Assembly (NCBI RefSeq): GCF_905175385.1
Contig: NZ_HG992749.1
Coordinates: 434,001 to 498,000, forward strand
DNA: 64,000 bases
Reading direction: 5' to 3'
Origin: Vibrio sp. B1FLJ16
GTDB lineage: Bacteria > Pseudomonadota > Gammaproteobacteria > Enterobacterales > Vibrionaceae
Numbering within the stretch: the stretch's first letter is position 1; every line of letters begins with the position of its first letter. The notes under the pieces are model-generated. The model did no database searches and was not told where the DNA came from. It saw only the letters and a program-made list of their open reading frames with translations. The position numbers were made by a program, and so were the translations under genes. This document shows, piece by piece, positions 52,329 through 64,000 of the stretch.

Positions 52329-53278
52329 AATCCTTGATGAATAAGTCCGAGAAGCAGACTTTCGATAACAAGCCACGCAAATATACGCCAAACCAGCAGG
52401 GTTTGAATCTGAGACAGGTGCAGGGCAGAAGGCGCAATACGTCCACCAATTCTCGCTCGCTCGGTACGTGTTCCCTGGTAAAAAGCGGGGCCACCTAAAG
52501 AGAGCTGTAACTTGTGTCCGACACAACAAAGTAGCCACGAAGGGCCCGGCAATGGCCAGGATTTTACCTGGTGTTTCATGCCACTGGTTACCCTTGATAA
52601 ATCCTTGCCAGCAGCAACAAACAGAGCGAACAAGCGCATCGGAATAACTTCAAGTGCTGCGAGCAACTGAATCACGGGCTTACCAAATGGAGCGTATTGC
52701 TTACGACTCGGTGACCACGTACGTGCAAGTTCAGCGATGAGCCGGTAAACAAAAGCACCAATACCACCAGTCAACGCATACCAGAACAGCACGCAAACGA
52801 CATTTCGGCCATACCCCATAATAATGGTTTCCGCTCCGGCTTTTCCTATTCCCAGAAGCGAGAGGCTGTCCGTATCACGATTGATATATGGCTTTAACTT
52901 CTGACGACACTGAGCTTTGTTCTCTTGCGACATGCCTTTAACCAGTTGTTGGGTAAGAGCCTCAGTGCTGCGCCAGTCTAATGCTAGGAGTAAGAGCGCT
53001 AATTCGTACAGAGGTGCTTGCCATACCAATGGTTTTAAAGCCAGCAGCACGATCAAGCAAGGTAATACCATCACCAAGGTGGCTAGGCTGCCTGATAACA
53101 GACTCTGTGAATAGCTATGGTGGCGATTTACCTTACCGGCAAGCTGCTCGGCCATCATGCGCCATAAAGTCATGGGGTGAGCGGAGCGGGGGATAGGTAA
53201 AATGAGATGAAATAGCAGTGCGCCCCACATTACAAGGAGCGCACCATTGGCATAAAATTGCTGAAAAACTTCTTGCAT
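52325..53278 (-). CDS. cbiB: Adenosylcobinamide-phosphate synthase CbiB/CobD
   Basis: Membrane enzyme that attaches aminopropanol phosphate to adenosylcobyric acid, making adenosylcobinamide phosphate. The 317 residues have several membrane helices and the family features TRSLV-like loop (here DTDSLSLLGIGKAGAETIIM), NRYGVALFWY-like segment (GRNVVCVLFWYALTGGIGAF) and the C-terminal LGGPAFYQGTR. As no other corrin-ring genes are nearby, it probably works in cobinamide salvage. It is translationally coupled to btuF. Confidence 0.88.
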   Translation of the reverse strand: MQEVFQQFYANGALLVMWGALLFHLILPIPRSAHPMTLWRMMAEQLAGKVNRHHSYSQSLLSGSLATLVMVLPCLIVLLALKPLVWQAPLYELALLLLALDWRSTEALTQQLVKGMSQENKAQCRQKLKPYINRDTDSLSLLGIGKAGAETIIMGYGRNVVCVLFWYALTGGIGAFVYRLIAELARTWSPSRKQYAPFGKPVIQLLAALEVIPMRLFALFVAAGKDLSRVTSGMKHQVKSWPLPGPSWLLCCVGHKLQLSLGGPAFYQGTRTERARIGGRIAPSALHLSQIQTLLVWRIFAWLVIESLLLGLIHQGL

Positions 53279-53308
53279 GAATGGTTTGGTTTACTTCGCT
53301 AGCCTGAT

Positions 53309-54004
53309 TTATTTCACCAACTCTAGCATTTTGAATACCATTTCTGAGGAGCTTTTCGCCGCAAGAGGTAAGAACTCTTCGAAGCTCATTGGTGATTCTT
53401 TGTCTGCTACATCCGAAATAGCGCGTACCACTACGAATGGTGTATTGAACTGGTGACAAGTTTGAGCAATGGCTGATGCTTCCATTTCGACTGCGATTAC
53501 AGACGGGAAGTGCTGGCGAATAAATGCCTGACGTTCTGCCGTACAGACGAAAGCGTCACCAGTACAGATCAGGCCGCGAACCGCATGGGTGTTTTCCATC
53601 TGAGCTAGCGCTTTTTCTGCCAGGTCCATTAACTTGTCGTCAGCTTTAAATGCCGCTGGCTGACCCGCCATTTGCCCCATTTCGTAACCGAATGCTGTCA
53701 CATCGGCATCGTGGTGGCGAACTTCGGTTGAGATAACGACATCACCCAGATTTAGGCTGGAATCAAAACCACCAGCTGAGCCTGTGTTAATTACTACGTC
53801 TGGTTGGTGCTCATCAAGAAGGATTGTGGTGCCGATAGCAGCAGCAACTTTACCGATACCTGACTGTAGTAAAACGACATCTACATCGTTAATCTGACCA
53901 GCGAAAAACGTACAACCTGCTTTGTTAACTGTCTGGCAGTTTGTCATAGCTTCTTTCAGGATGGTCACTTCTTGTTCCATCGCACCGATGATACCAACTT
54001 TCAT
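53309..54004 (-). CDS. mtnN: 5'-methylthioadenosine/S-adenosylhomocysteine nucleosidase
   Basis: Also called Pfs. It cleaves adenine from methylthioadenosine and S-adenosylhomocysteine, feeding methionine recycling and, through LuxS, autoinducer-2 production. The 231 residues from [13 protein letters not shown] (E. coli 232) contain NTGSAGGF and the active-site region [12 protein letters not shown], with the catalytic aspartate in RAISDVAD. An in-frame upstream start adds 15 residues and is rejected because AGAGAG precedes the chosen ATG. btuF and cbiB lie just downstream on the same strand. Confidence 0.96.
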   Translation of the reverse strand: MKVGIIGAMEQEVTILKEAMTNCQTVNKAGCTFFAGQINDVDVVLLQSGIGKVAAAIGTTILLDEHQPDVVINTGSAGGFDSSLNLGDVVISTEVRHHDADVTAFGYEMGQMAGQPAAFKADDKLMDLAEKALAQMENTHAVRGLICTGDAFVCTAERQAFIRQHFPSVIAVEMEASAIAQTCHQFNTPFVVVRAISDVADKESPMSFEEFLPLAAKSSSEMVFKMLELVK

Positions 54005-54066
54005 AACACTCTCTTTGGGTAAAATATTTGTTGGGCGAGAGTATAGCACTCTCTCCTATTAGTTTT

Positions 54067-54495
54067 CTATTTGATGAGAGCGGCGTCAGAGAGCTCTTTA
54101 CGCAATTGGTTGGCTCGCTTTCTGTTAACACCAAAATCGGAGTATCCGAGTCGGGATTCAGAACGCACCACCAACTTACCGTCAGTGATCTTTAACTCCA
54201 GGTCATCAACAAAACGCATGATCTTGGATGTGCATTCTATGCGCAGATAATCGTCTTCTTTTACTGCTGTTTTGGACCCCGGTAACTTGAGCGCCGCTTG
54301 TTCTATGGCATCGAGTGTTGCTGATTCAGTGAGAATGAACGGCTCAAGATAGTGCTCTTCACGCGGGTCTTGGGTAGAAACGCAGTTTGGCTTATTACCA
54401 CATGGCGTTTGAGAACGATCGGTCGTCATAGGTACTCCTTGGCTGCACGCTGTTAAGCCGAGTAAAGTGATGGTAAGAAGGGTGGTTGTTTTCAT
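54067..54495 (-). CDS. DUF1499 family lipoprotein
   Basis: Uncharacterised envelope lipoprotein of 142 residues. The lipobox is LTAC (Cys17). The DUF1499 core follows: CGNKPNCVSTQDPREEH, then IECTSKIMRFVDDLEL and the closing SRLGYSDFGVNRKRANQLRK. The residue after the lipid cysteine is serine, so outer membrane placement is expected. It sits between gltBD and mtnN on the same strand, with a terminator upstream separating it from gltD. Confidence 0.85.
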   Translation of the reverse strand: MKTTTLLTITLLGLTACSQGVPMTTDRSQTPCGNKPNCVSTQDPREEHYLEPFILTESATLDAIEQAALKLPGSKTAVKEDDYLRIECTSKIMRFVDDLELKITDGKLVVRSESRLGYSDFGVNRKRANQLRKELSDAALIK

Positions 54496-54550
54496 AGTGT
54501 TGATTCCTTGCCGTAGGAACTCATTTAATTGGTTTGTTGTAATTATATGT

Positions 54551-54588
54551 AATAAAAGAAAAAAGGACCCGTTGTTAGGGTCCTTTTT
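54551..54588 (-). terminator. Terminator after the inner gltBD operon
   Basis: Perfect ten-base arms AAAAGGACCC and GGGTCCTTTT with a seven-base loop. On the minus strand the stem is followed by a U-rich run. It lies 22 bases after the gltD stop. Confidence 0.9.
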
Positions 54589-54609
54589 GAGATTATTTAC
54601 GTTAAAACT

Positions 54610-56025
<1,416 letters not shown>

Positions 56026-56043
56026 TCAAACATCCTCCATGAT

Positions 56044-59000
56044 TTATTGGGCTTGAACGCGCAGTTCAGCAGCGCTGCGGCTTTGGTGACCAAGCAGGGT
56101 ATTTAAGTCCGCCGCCTGAGGTTTCACCAGGTAGAACTTCGGAATCCATTTATCGAAGTTCGCCAGAATATGCTCTGCGTGACTAGAGCCGGTTTCTTCC
56201 AGGTGCTCTGCAATCAGGCCACGAAGGTGTTCCTGGTGTATGTACAGGTCAGAAAGTGAAATCGCTTCAACCGATTCGTTGTTTACTCGGCCCTGGAAGC
56301 TTTGGTTCTCATCCAGAACGTAGGCAAAACCACCGGTCATACCTGCACCGAAGTTCACCCCTGTCGCACCAAGAATGGCAACAATACCACCTGTCATGTA
56401 TTCACACGCATTATCGCCGGCACCTTCGATGACAGCTATTGTGCCCGAGTTACGCACACCAAAACGTTCGCCTGCTTTACCTGCGGCAAACAGTTTACCG
56501 CCTGTCGCGCCATACAAACAGGTGTTACCGATAATGGTTGCCTCGTTACATTTGAACGCGGTACCTAAATGAGGCTTGATAACAATCTTACCGCCAGCCA
56601 TACCTTTACCGACGTAGTCGTTGGCATCACCAGTCAGGTACAGATCGACGCCGCCAGCGTTCCACACACCAAATGATTGACCTGCCGTTCCGTCTAAATG
56701 CAGCTTAATCGGAGTTGCTGCCATGCCTTGGTTTCCATAGCGTTTCGCGATTTCACCTGACAGGCGAGCACCGATTGAGCGATCGGTGTTAATTACGTTG
56801 TAATACAGGCTGGCTGAACGGCCTTCTTCCACGGCGCTAATGGCGTCGTCGACAATTTTCTGGTTCAGCTCCGCTTTATCAAATGGTGCATTCGGCTCTG
56901 TCCAGAAAAGAGGATGACCTTCCGGAGAAACAGGTGCTTCCAGAATGTTAGACAAATCTAGCTTAGTCTGTTTGGCTGTGAAGCCTTCAACGGTTTCGAG
57001 CAGGTCTGTACGGCCAATCAGGTCGGTGAGCTTTTCTACGCCGAGTTCAGCCAGCAAGCCACGAACTTCTTCTGCAAGGCCGGTGAAGTAGTTAATCACC
57101 ATTTCTGGCAAACCTTTGAAGTACTCTTTACGCAGCGTTTCATCCTGAGTCGCCACACCTGTCGCACAGTTGTTTAAGTGACAGATACGCAAGAATTTAC
57201 AGCCCATCGCAACCATAGGTGCAGTACCAAAGCCGAAGCTCTCTGCCCCTAAGATAGCTGCTTTAACGACGTCTAAACCTGTTTTCAGACCACCATCGAC
57301 CTGCAAGCGGATCTTATGACGCAGACCATTAGCAACCAGAGCTTGTTGAGTTTCAGCGAGGCCAAGTTCCCAAGGGCTACCGGCGTATTTCACTGAGGTG
57401 AGTGGGCTTGCTGCAGTACCACCGTCATACCCTGAATGGTAATAAGGTCAGCATAAGCTTTTGCTACGCCAGTGGCGATAGTACCAACGCCTGGTTCAGA
57501 GACGAGTTTCACCGAAACCAGCGCTTTCGGGTTAACTTGTTTCAGGTCGAAGATCAGCTGCGCCAAATCCTCAATCGAATAAATATCGTGGTGCGGAGGA
57601 GGAGATATTAGTGTCACCCCTTGCACTGAGTAACGAAGTTTAGCTATCTCTGCCGTCACTTTGTGTCCCGGTAGCTGACCACCTTCACCCGGTTTCGCCC
57701 CTTGTGCGACCTTGATTTGCAGAACATCTGCATTGGTTAGGTAGTGCGGCGTTACGCCAAATCGGCCTGATGCAATTTGTTTGATTCGTGAGTTACGCTC
57801 GGTACCGAAACGGCGTGGGTCTTCACCGCCCTCACCAGAGTTAGAGTAACCGCCAAGTCGGTTCATTGCGGTCGCAAGCGCCTCGTGCGCTTCCGGACTT
57901 AACGCCCCGATAGACATGGCCGCAGAATCGAAACGTTTGAACAGATCAACTTTCGGCTCCACTTTATCCAGAGGTAATGGTGTGTCGGCTTTTTTCAATG
58001 TCATCAAATCACGCAGCATGGCAACCGGACGCTGGTTCACGTGTTTGGCGTAAGTTTGATAATCATTAATTTCACCAGATTTCACTGCTTGTTGCAGTGT
58101 GCTTACTACGTCAGGGTTGTAAGCATGATACTCACCACCATGGACGTATTTCAGCAAACCACCATGTTCGATAGATTTGCGTTTTGCCCAGGCTTTCCGC
58201 GACAGGTTGGTTAAATCCTGCTGGAAGTCGTCAAAGTTAGCACCTGCAATACGCGTAGTGACACCTTTGAAACAAAGATCGACAACTTGCTGGCTTAATC
58301 CGACCGCTTCAAATAACTGAGAACAGCGGTAGGAAGCAATGGTGGAGATGCCCATTTTAGACATGATCTTGTACAGACCTTTATTGATGCCGTACTGGTA
58401 GTCCTGCATCACATCACGATAGTCTTTATCTAGTACGCCATCATCAATCATTTTACCCAGCGTTTCATACGCTAAGTACGGGTAGACTGCCGTCGCACCA
58501 AAGCCAAGTAATACCGCGAACTGGTGCGGATCACGCGCGGTTGCTGTTTCTACCACGATATTTGCATCGCAACGTAAATTTGCGTCAGCCAGACGAGTTT
58601 GTACGGCCCCTACTGCCATAGCTGCCGGGATAGGTAATCGGCCTTTCACCAGAGCACGGTCAGAGAGTACGACCAGAACGGTACCTTCACGAACCACTTG
58701 TTCGGCTTGATCACATAAGAATTTAATAGCCTCTTCAAGGCTGCGTTCTTTCGGGTCGTAGTTAATATCAAGAATCGTATTGCGATAGTGATCGTCACTT
58801 AACCCAAGCAGTTGCTGCATATCTGAATATAGAAGAACTGGTGAATCGAAGGTGACTCGATGTGCGTGTCCGTCTGTTTCACAGAAAACATTCATCTCTT
58901 GGCCAATGCTAGTCGCCAGTGACATCACATGTTTTTCACGCAAAGGATCGATTGGCGGGTTGGTGACCTGAGCAAATTTCTGACGGAAGTAATCCGTTAC

Positions 59001-60506
59001 GAGACGTTCTTTAGAAGAGAGTACGGCCATCGGGGTGTCATCACCCATGGAGCCGACTGCTTCTTGTCCCATTTCACCGAGAACACGCAATACTTGATCA
59101 ATTTCTTCGTTGGTCATGGCGAACTGCTTTTGATAACTCTTAAGCAAATCTTCATCAAAGCTACGCTCACCGACCTGATCTTCTGGAAGTTCGGAGAACG
59201 GCGTCAGAGTGCGCACGTTATTCTCCATCCATTCCCGGTATGGATGACGGCTTTTCAGATCATTATCGATTTCGCTCGATTGCCACAGTTTGCCTTTTCG
59301 GGTATCGATAACTAAAAGTTCACCCGGTCCAACGCGGCCTTTCTGTGCAACTTCATCTGGTGCGTAGTCCCAAATTCCTATCTCAGAGGCCAGAGTGATT
59401 AACTTATCTTTAGTTATAACATAGCGGGCAGGACGCAAGCCGTTACGGTCAAGGTTACATGCCGCATAACGACCATCGGATAATACGATACCTGCAGGGC
59501 CATCCCATGGTTCCATGTGCTTAGAGTTGAAGTCATAAAAAGCTCGTAAGTCCTGATCCATATCCGGGTGATTCTGCCAAGCTGGTGGCACAAGCATTCG
59601 CATTGCGCGGAAGATATCCATACCGCCTGCCAAAAATAGATCCAGCATATTATCTAGGCTGGAAGAGTCAGAGCCGGTTTCATTCACGAACGGCGCAGCG
59701 GTTTGCAGATCCGGTAGCAGTGGAGATGAGAATTTGTATGCACGCGCACGCGCCCACTGGCGGTTACCCTCAATGGTATTGATCTCGCCATTGTGTGCCA
59801 GATAACGGAACGGTTGTGCGAGTGGCCAGCGAGGCTGAGTGTTGGTCGAGAAACGTTGGTGGAATAGACAGATCGCAGATTCCATACGTAGATCGGCAAG
59901 ATCTAGATAGAAACGCGGCAGATCCGCAGGCATACACAGACCTTTATACACTAGAACTTGTGTTGATAAGCTACAGATATAGAAATCCGGATCTTCCGTG
60001 ATCTGCTTTTCAATACGACGACGAGCGATATACAGACGGCGTTCAATATCTCGTTCACGCCATCCCGCCGGCGCCGATATAAATACTTGCTGAATATGTG
60101 GCACTGAGTGCAGGGCGATAGGCCCAAGTACTTCAGAATTTGTCGGAACTTCTCTCCAGCCAGCGACAGTCAGCGTTTCCTGAGTTAGCTCTTTGTTGAC
60201 GATGTCTCGAGCTTGTTGAGCTTTGATAGGGTCTTGGCTAAAGAAAATCATCCCCACGGCATATTGCTTGCCAAGGTTAAAACCATTTTCTTCTGCGACT
60301 AGGCGTAGATAGGAATCGGGCTTTTGTAATAGAAGACCACAACCATCACCGGTTTTACCATCGGCGGCGATACCACCTCGGTGGGTCATACGGTCAAGTG
60401 CAGAAATTGCTGTACGAACCAGCTTGTGGCTTTGTTCGCCTTCCATATGAGCGATCAAGCCAAATCCACAGTTGTCTTTCTCAAGACTTGGATCATAAAG
60501 AGCCAT
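56044..60506 (-). pseudogene. gltB: Glutamate synthase large subunit, one-base frameshift
   Basis: GltB converts glutamine and 2-oxoglutarate to two glutamates. The ATG at 60506 gives [16 protein letters not shown], so Cys13 would be the amidotransferase nucleophile after propeptide removal. The frame stops at 57390, after ADLITIQG has turned into [12 protein letters not shown]. Adding one T near 57429-57430 (coding strand CAGGGTATGAC to CAGGGTTATGAC) restores [20 protein letters not shown] and joins the 449-residue remainder, total about 1487, the E. coli length. The detached part holds the [3Fe-4S] ligands ([12 protein letters not shown]) and the C-terminal glycine-rich domain, so the broken form would be inactive. 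This may be an assembly error or real decay; the adjacent gltBD paralogues might compensate. Confidence 0.9.
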
Positions 60507-60524
60507 TGCAATTCTCCCTTTGCT

Positions 60525-60568
60525 TATCTGTCATCCCGACAGATATATCAACACTGCTTATGTTGATA
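60525..60568 (-). promoter_or_regulatory. Two back-to-back palindromes before the inner gltBD operon
   Basis: TATCTGTC/GACAGATA (five-base centre, 60525-60545) directly abuts TATCAACA/TGTTGATA (seven-base centre, 60546-60568). Both have perfect eight-base arms and end 18 bases before the gltB ATG. They could be protein-binding sites or leader RNA hairpins. A weak TTGACC at 60697-60702 (minus strand) is the only -35-like box noticed upstream. The rest of 60569-60826 is AT-rich without a gene. Confidence 0.5.
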
Positions 60569-60826
60569 GTGATGACTAACTATGTGTCATTTTTATTGTT
60601 TTATGAATTTCTATTCAGTAATTTCTATGAAATATTTAACAAAATTAGCCTGTTTTATTTTCATTAACTTCACAAGCTATAGCTTATTGTAAAAAAGGTC
60701 AAGTTATTAGTGGATAATCATGTGAATAAGGGATTTCCCATTTAATTGGCTGAATTTATTCAATGTTTTCAAATGGATAGGAATTTGATTGTTACAATAA
60801 AGTAACATTTAATGCTAGGGAGGATA

Positions 60827-60861
60827 AAAAAGACCAGCATTAAATGCTGGTCAAAATAGAA
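60827..60861 (-). terminator. Distal terminator of the outer gltBD operon
   Basis: Palindrome GACCAGCAT-TAA-ATGCTGGTC. On the minus strand it is followed by six T. It lies about 100 bases after the gltD stop at 60959. Confidence 0.85.
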
Positions 60862-60932
60862 AGATTGGAAGGAATTGTTTTCTTTCTCAGTCAACAGCCG
60901 ACAATATATTTAAAATCTGCGAGTGAACTAGA

Positions 60933-60956
60933 AAGAGGGGAGTGTGTCTCCCCCTT
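60933..60956 (-). terminator. Proximal hairpin after the outer gltD
   Basis: Arms AAAGGGGGAG and CTCCCCTCTTT on the minus strand, with loop ACACA and a TCTTTCT tail, only a few bases after the gltD stop. With the distal hairpin it makes a double termination region. Confidence 0.65.
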
Positions 60957-60958
60957 TG

Positions 60959-62428
60959 TTATGCTGAAAGCATCAGCGAGTTTGCTTTCGCTTCCAGATG
61001 GGTTCCACCCATCAGGTATTCATCGACAGCGCGGGCACACTCACGACCTTCGTTGATACAACGAACGACAAGTGACTGACCAGTACGCATATCGCCGGCT
61101 GCAAATACGCCTTCTTGATTGGTTGCAAAGCCTTGAGTTGCAACGTTACCACGTTCATCAAGAGCAATATCCAGCTGAGCCAGAACTCCAGTTGGTTCCG
61201 GATGTAAGAAACCCATCGCTAGGAAAGCCATATCACATGGAATCACTCGCTCACTGCCTTCTACTTCTTTAAAGTTCGGGCGTTCGCCGGGTTTTGCATC
61301 TTCCCATACGATATCGGCAATACGCAGACCGGTCACTTCACCTTTATCATTACCAACGAACTCTTTGGTCAGAATATTCCAGTGACGATCCACCCCTTCT
61401 TCGTGAGAAGTAGAAGTACGCAGGATCATTGGATACTGAGGCCAAGGCATATTCGCCGGACGTTTCTCTGGTGGAACAGGCATGATCTCGACCTGAGTCA
61501 CGCTCGCTGCACCGTGTCGGTTTGATGTTCCTACACAGTCTGAGCCTGTATCACCGCCACCGATGACCACAACATGTTTGCCTGCTGCGTGAATCTCTTC
61601 ACCTTTAAGATCCATGTTATTTGCTCGGCGGTTGTTTTGACCAAGGAACTGCATCGCGAAGTAAACACCGTTTAGCTCACGTCCGGGAACTGGAAGATCA
61701 CGAGGAACCGTTGAACCACCAGTCAGAAGTACCACATCGTATTCCTGACGCAATTGCAGAGCGTTTACATCGACACCAACGTGTTGGTTTACTCTGAATT
61801 CAACACCTGCTTCTGCCATCAGATTGATCTTACGATCAATCACTTCCATGCTTAGTTTAAAGTCTGGAATGCCAAAACGCAGTAGACCACCGACTTTCTC
61901 ATCGCGTTCAAATACTGTCACGGAGTGACCTGCACTGTTCAACTGCTCTGCCGCTGCAAGGCCAGCAGGGCCAGAACCGATGATAGCAACGGTTTTACCA
62001 GTGCGAGAACGTGGTGTTTTCGGTTTGGCGTATCCTTCACGGTACGCTGTTTCTACGATGGTTTTCTCAATATTACAGATAGTAATTGGATCTTGGTTAA
62101 TACCGAGTACACAAGCGCTTTCACATGGTGCAGGACATACACGACCCGTAAACTCAGGGAAGTTGTTTGTCGAGCTCAAAATGTTCCACGCTTCTTCCCA
62201 GCTGTCACGATAAACTGCATCGTTGAATTCCGGAATGATATTACCAATCGGGCATCCATTATGACAAAACGGCACGCCACAATCCATACAGCGAGAAGCC
62301 TGAGTATTGATTTTGCTACCAAACTCCTCGTTCAGAACGAACTCTTTGTTGTTCTTGATACGTTCAGCCGGGTCGATCTTTTGTGGAAGTTCGCGACCAT
62401 GCTCTAAAAATCCAGTAGGCTTACCCAT
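60959..62428 (-). CDS. gltD: Glutamate synthase small subunit, second (longer) paralogue
   Basis: FAD-containing NAD(P)H-oxidising subunit. The 489 residues begin [16 protein letters not shown], a start I associate with the GltD type common in actinobacteria, cyanobacteria and plant fusions, not the E. coli type. Iron-sulfur ligands are CMDCGVPFCHNGCP and CPAPCESAC. FAD binding is at [11 protein letters not shown] and the NAD(P)H site at GGGDTGSDC. Its ATG overlaps the upstream gltB stop by one base (TAATG). The subtype assignment is from memory of family sequences. Confidence 0.92.
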   Translation of the reverse strand: MGKPTGFLEHGRELPQKIDPAERIKNNKEFVLNEEFGSKINTQASRCMDCGVPFCHNGCPIGNIIPEFNDAVYRDSWEEAWNILSSTNNFPEFTGRVCPAPCESACVLGINQDPITICNIEKTIVETAYREGYAKPKTPRSRTGKTVAIIGSGPAGLAAAEQLNSAGHSVTVFERDEKVGGLLRFGIPDFKLSMEVIDRKINLMAEAGVEFRVNQHVGVDVNALQLRQEYDVVLLTGGSTVPRDLPVPGRELNGVYFAMQFLGQNNRRANNMDLKGEEIHAAGKHVVVIGGGDTGSDCVGTSNRHGAASVTQVEIMPVPPEKRPANMPWPQYPMILRTSTSHEEGVDRHWNILTKEFVGNDKGEVTGLRIADIVWEDAKPGERPNFKEVEGSERVIPCDMAFLAMGFLHPEPTGVLAQLDIALDERGNVATQGFATNQEGVFAAGDMRTGQSLVVRCINEGRECARAVDEYLMGGTHLEAKANSLMLSA

Positions 62429-64000
62429 TACACTGCCTCCGCTTGAGTTTCATTTCCTTGAGACTGCGCCTCAGCTTTACGCTTTTGAAGTACCGCTTTG
62501 TAATCGCGTGGCATCACCTTAACCATAGAGGCCAGGCTTGCTTCAAAATTGTCTAAGAAAGACTGAGCAACTTCACTTCCTGTGAATTGAACATGCTTAG
62601 TCAGCATGTCGAGTAACAGATCTTTGTCTTCTTGTTCGATAGGATCCAAGTCAACGAGTTCTGGGTTCAGTTTTGACTCGAAGTCACCTGATTTATCCCA
62701 CACGTACGCTACACCACCGCTCATACCAGCAGCAAAGTTGCGACCTGTTGAACCTAGGATGATAGCTGCACCACCAGTCATGTATTCACAGCCGTGGTCA
62801 CCCACGCCTTCAACCACAACTTTTGCGCCAGAGTTACGAACACAGAAACGCTCACCAGCCATACCGCGGATGAAAGATTCACCAGAGGTTGCACCATAGA
62901 AACATACGTTACCTACGATGATGTTGTCCTCAGCAACAATGCTTGAATTCGCATCTGGATACAGTACTAAGGTACCGCCAGACAAGCCTTTACCCCAGTA
63001 ATCGTTAGCGTCACCTTCAACTTCGAACTTCACACCTTTCGCAAGGAAGGCACCGAAAGACTGACCTGCAGAACCTGTGAACTTCACGTTCATTGGTTGA
63101 GGCAGCCCCTGATCTTTGTAGACTTTCGAAATTTCATTCGACAACATAGTACCCGCAGAGCGGTCAGTGTTGACGATAGGGAACTCAGCGCTGACAGCTT
63201 CACCTTTCTCAAGAGCCGGAATAGCCGCTTGGATCAGTTTACGGTCAAGTACCGCTTCAAGGTTATGGTTCTGTACCGTTTGGTTGTGTACACCGTCCGC
63301 TTCACGTGGTTGCTCAACGTGTAGAACAGGAGATAGATCCAAGTTCTTGTATTTCCAGTGTGAAACGTCTTGGCGAACACGAAGTTTCTGGCCTTGGCCA
63401 ACCATTTCATCGATAGTACGGAAACCAAGTTCCGCCATGATTTCACGAAGACCTTGAGCCATGTATTGGAAGAAGGTCACAACGTCTTCTACGCGGCCAT
63501 CAAAGCGTTCACGCAGAGTTTTGTTCTGAGTTGCGATACCCACTGGACAGGTGTTTTTATGACACTTACGCATCATGATACAGCCTTCAACAACCAATGC
63601 GGCGGTTGCCACGCCCCATTCTTCAGCACCTAATAGAGTTGCGATTGCAAGGTCACGTGGTGTCTTCATTTGGCCGTCAGCCTGTACAACGATACGGTTA
63701 CGTAGACCGTTCTTCAGAAGTGTCTGGTGTGTTTCTGCCAAACCTAGCTCCCAAGGAAGGCCGGTGTGACGAATAGAAGACATTGGTGAAGCACCTGTAC
63801 CACCATCGAAACCAGCGATCAGTACCACGTCCGCTTTCGCTTTCGCTACACCAGATGCGATGGTACCAACACCCGCTTCAGAGACGAGTTTCACGTTAAC
63901 ACGGCCAGCACGGTTCGCGTTTTTCAAATCGTAGATCAGCTGAGCCAAATCTTCGATCGAGTAGATATCGTGGTGCGGCGGTGGAGAAATCAGGCCTACA
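62428..64000 (-). CDS. gltB: Glutamate synthase large subunit, second paralogue, C-terminal part
   Basis: The gene enters from the right edge; 523 residues are in the window. The frame is open to position 64000 ([20 protein letters not shown]), so the ATG at 63948 is internal, not a start. It covers the end of the FMN domain ([21 protein letters not shown], the region broken in the other copy), the [3Fe-4S] ligands [12 protein letters not shown], and the C-terminal GXGXG beta-helix domain. The frame is intact throughout the visible part. Confidence 0.93.
   Translation of the reverse strand, partial: VGLISPPPHHDIYSIEDLAQLIYDLKNANRAGRVNVKLVSEAGVGTIASGVAKAKADVVLIAGFDGGTGASPMSSIRHTGLPWELGLAETHQTLLKNGLRNRIVVQADGQMKTPRDLAIATLLGAEEWGVATAALVVEGCIMMRKCHKNTCPVGIATQNKTLRERFDGRVEDVVTFFQYMAQGLREIMAELGFRTIDEMVGQGQKLRVRQDVSHWKYKNLDLSPVLHVEQPREADGVHNQTVQNHNLEAVLDRKLIQAAIPALEKGEAVSAEFPIVNTDRSAGTMLSNEISKVYKDQGLPQPMNVKFTGSAGQSFGAFLAKGVKFEVEGDANDYWGKGLSGGTLVLYPDANSSIVAEDNIIVGNVCFYGATSGESFIRGMAGERFCVRNSGAKVVVEGVGDHGCEYMTGGAAIILGSTGRNFAAGMSGGVAYVWDKSGDFESKLNPELVDLDPIEQEDKDLLLDMLTKHVQFTGSEVAQSFLDNFEASLASMVKVMPRDYKAVLQKRKAEAQSQGNETQAEAV

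Overview
The window is an uninterrupted stretch of core chromosome from a gammaproteobacterium, most likely a Vibrio. Four things support this: an E. coli-like tolC-nudF-yqiB-cpdA-yqiA-parE block; petABC lying between rpsI and sspA; a DciA-type (DUF721) gene, not secM, upstream of secA; and protein lengths and sequences close to Vibrio homologues as I remember them. The genus is inferred from memory of gene order and protein sequence, not from a search. I see no prophage, insertion sequence, integron, CRISPR array, toxin-antitoxin pair or defence island, and no tRNA gene.

Layout. 1-7.7 kb: start of tolC (minus strand), then nudF, yqiB, cpdA and yqiA, then parE-parC for topoisomerase IV. 7.7-11 kb (minus): the envelope proteases degS and degQ, and zapG. 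11.2-17.7 kb (plus): zapE, ribosomal protein genes rplM-rpsI, the cytochrome bc1 operon petABC, and sspA-sspB. 17.8-21.2 kb (minus): dolP, diaA, yraN, lpoA. 21.3-22.7 kb: rsmI and the RNase P RNA gene rnpB. 22.9-39.6 kb: the division and cell wall (dcw) cluster rsmH-ftsL-ftsI-murE-murF-mraY-murD-ftsW-murG-murC-ftsQ-ftsA-ftsZ-lpxC, with no mraZ at its head and no ddl before ftsQ. 39.7-49.7 kb: dciA (minus), secA, mutT, dapB, carA-carB. 49.9-54.5 kb: a TauE/SafE-type transporter, a TRIC-type membrane protein, btuF-cbiB (cobalamin), mtnN and a DUF1499 lipoprotein. 54.6-64 kb (minus): two tandem glutamate synthase operons of different subtype, the outer one running off the window.

Functionally much of the window serves envelope growth and division. 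The dcw genes make lipid II and the divisome. LpoA activates a peptidoglycan synthase, DolP and the Deg proteases maintain the envelope, LpxC starts lipid A synthesis, and ZapE and ZapG modulate division and wall assembly. The two GltBD sets, CarAB and DapB link glutamate, glutamine, arginine, pyrimidine and diaminopimelate metabolism.

I found no undescribed system. The points most worth checking are two single-base reading-frame breaks: ftsQ at a run of nine T, and the large subunit of one glutamate synthase just before its iron-sulfur region. Next come two back-to-back palindromes before that same glutamate synthase operon, a palindrome over the -35 box of a candidate lpxC promoter, and a PurR-like operator before carA. 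The frame breaks may be sequencing errors; ftsQ is normally essential.
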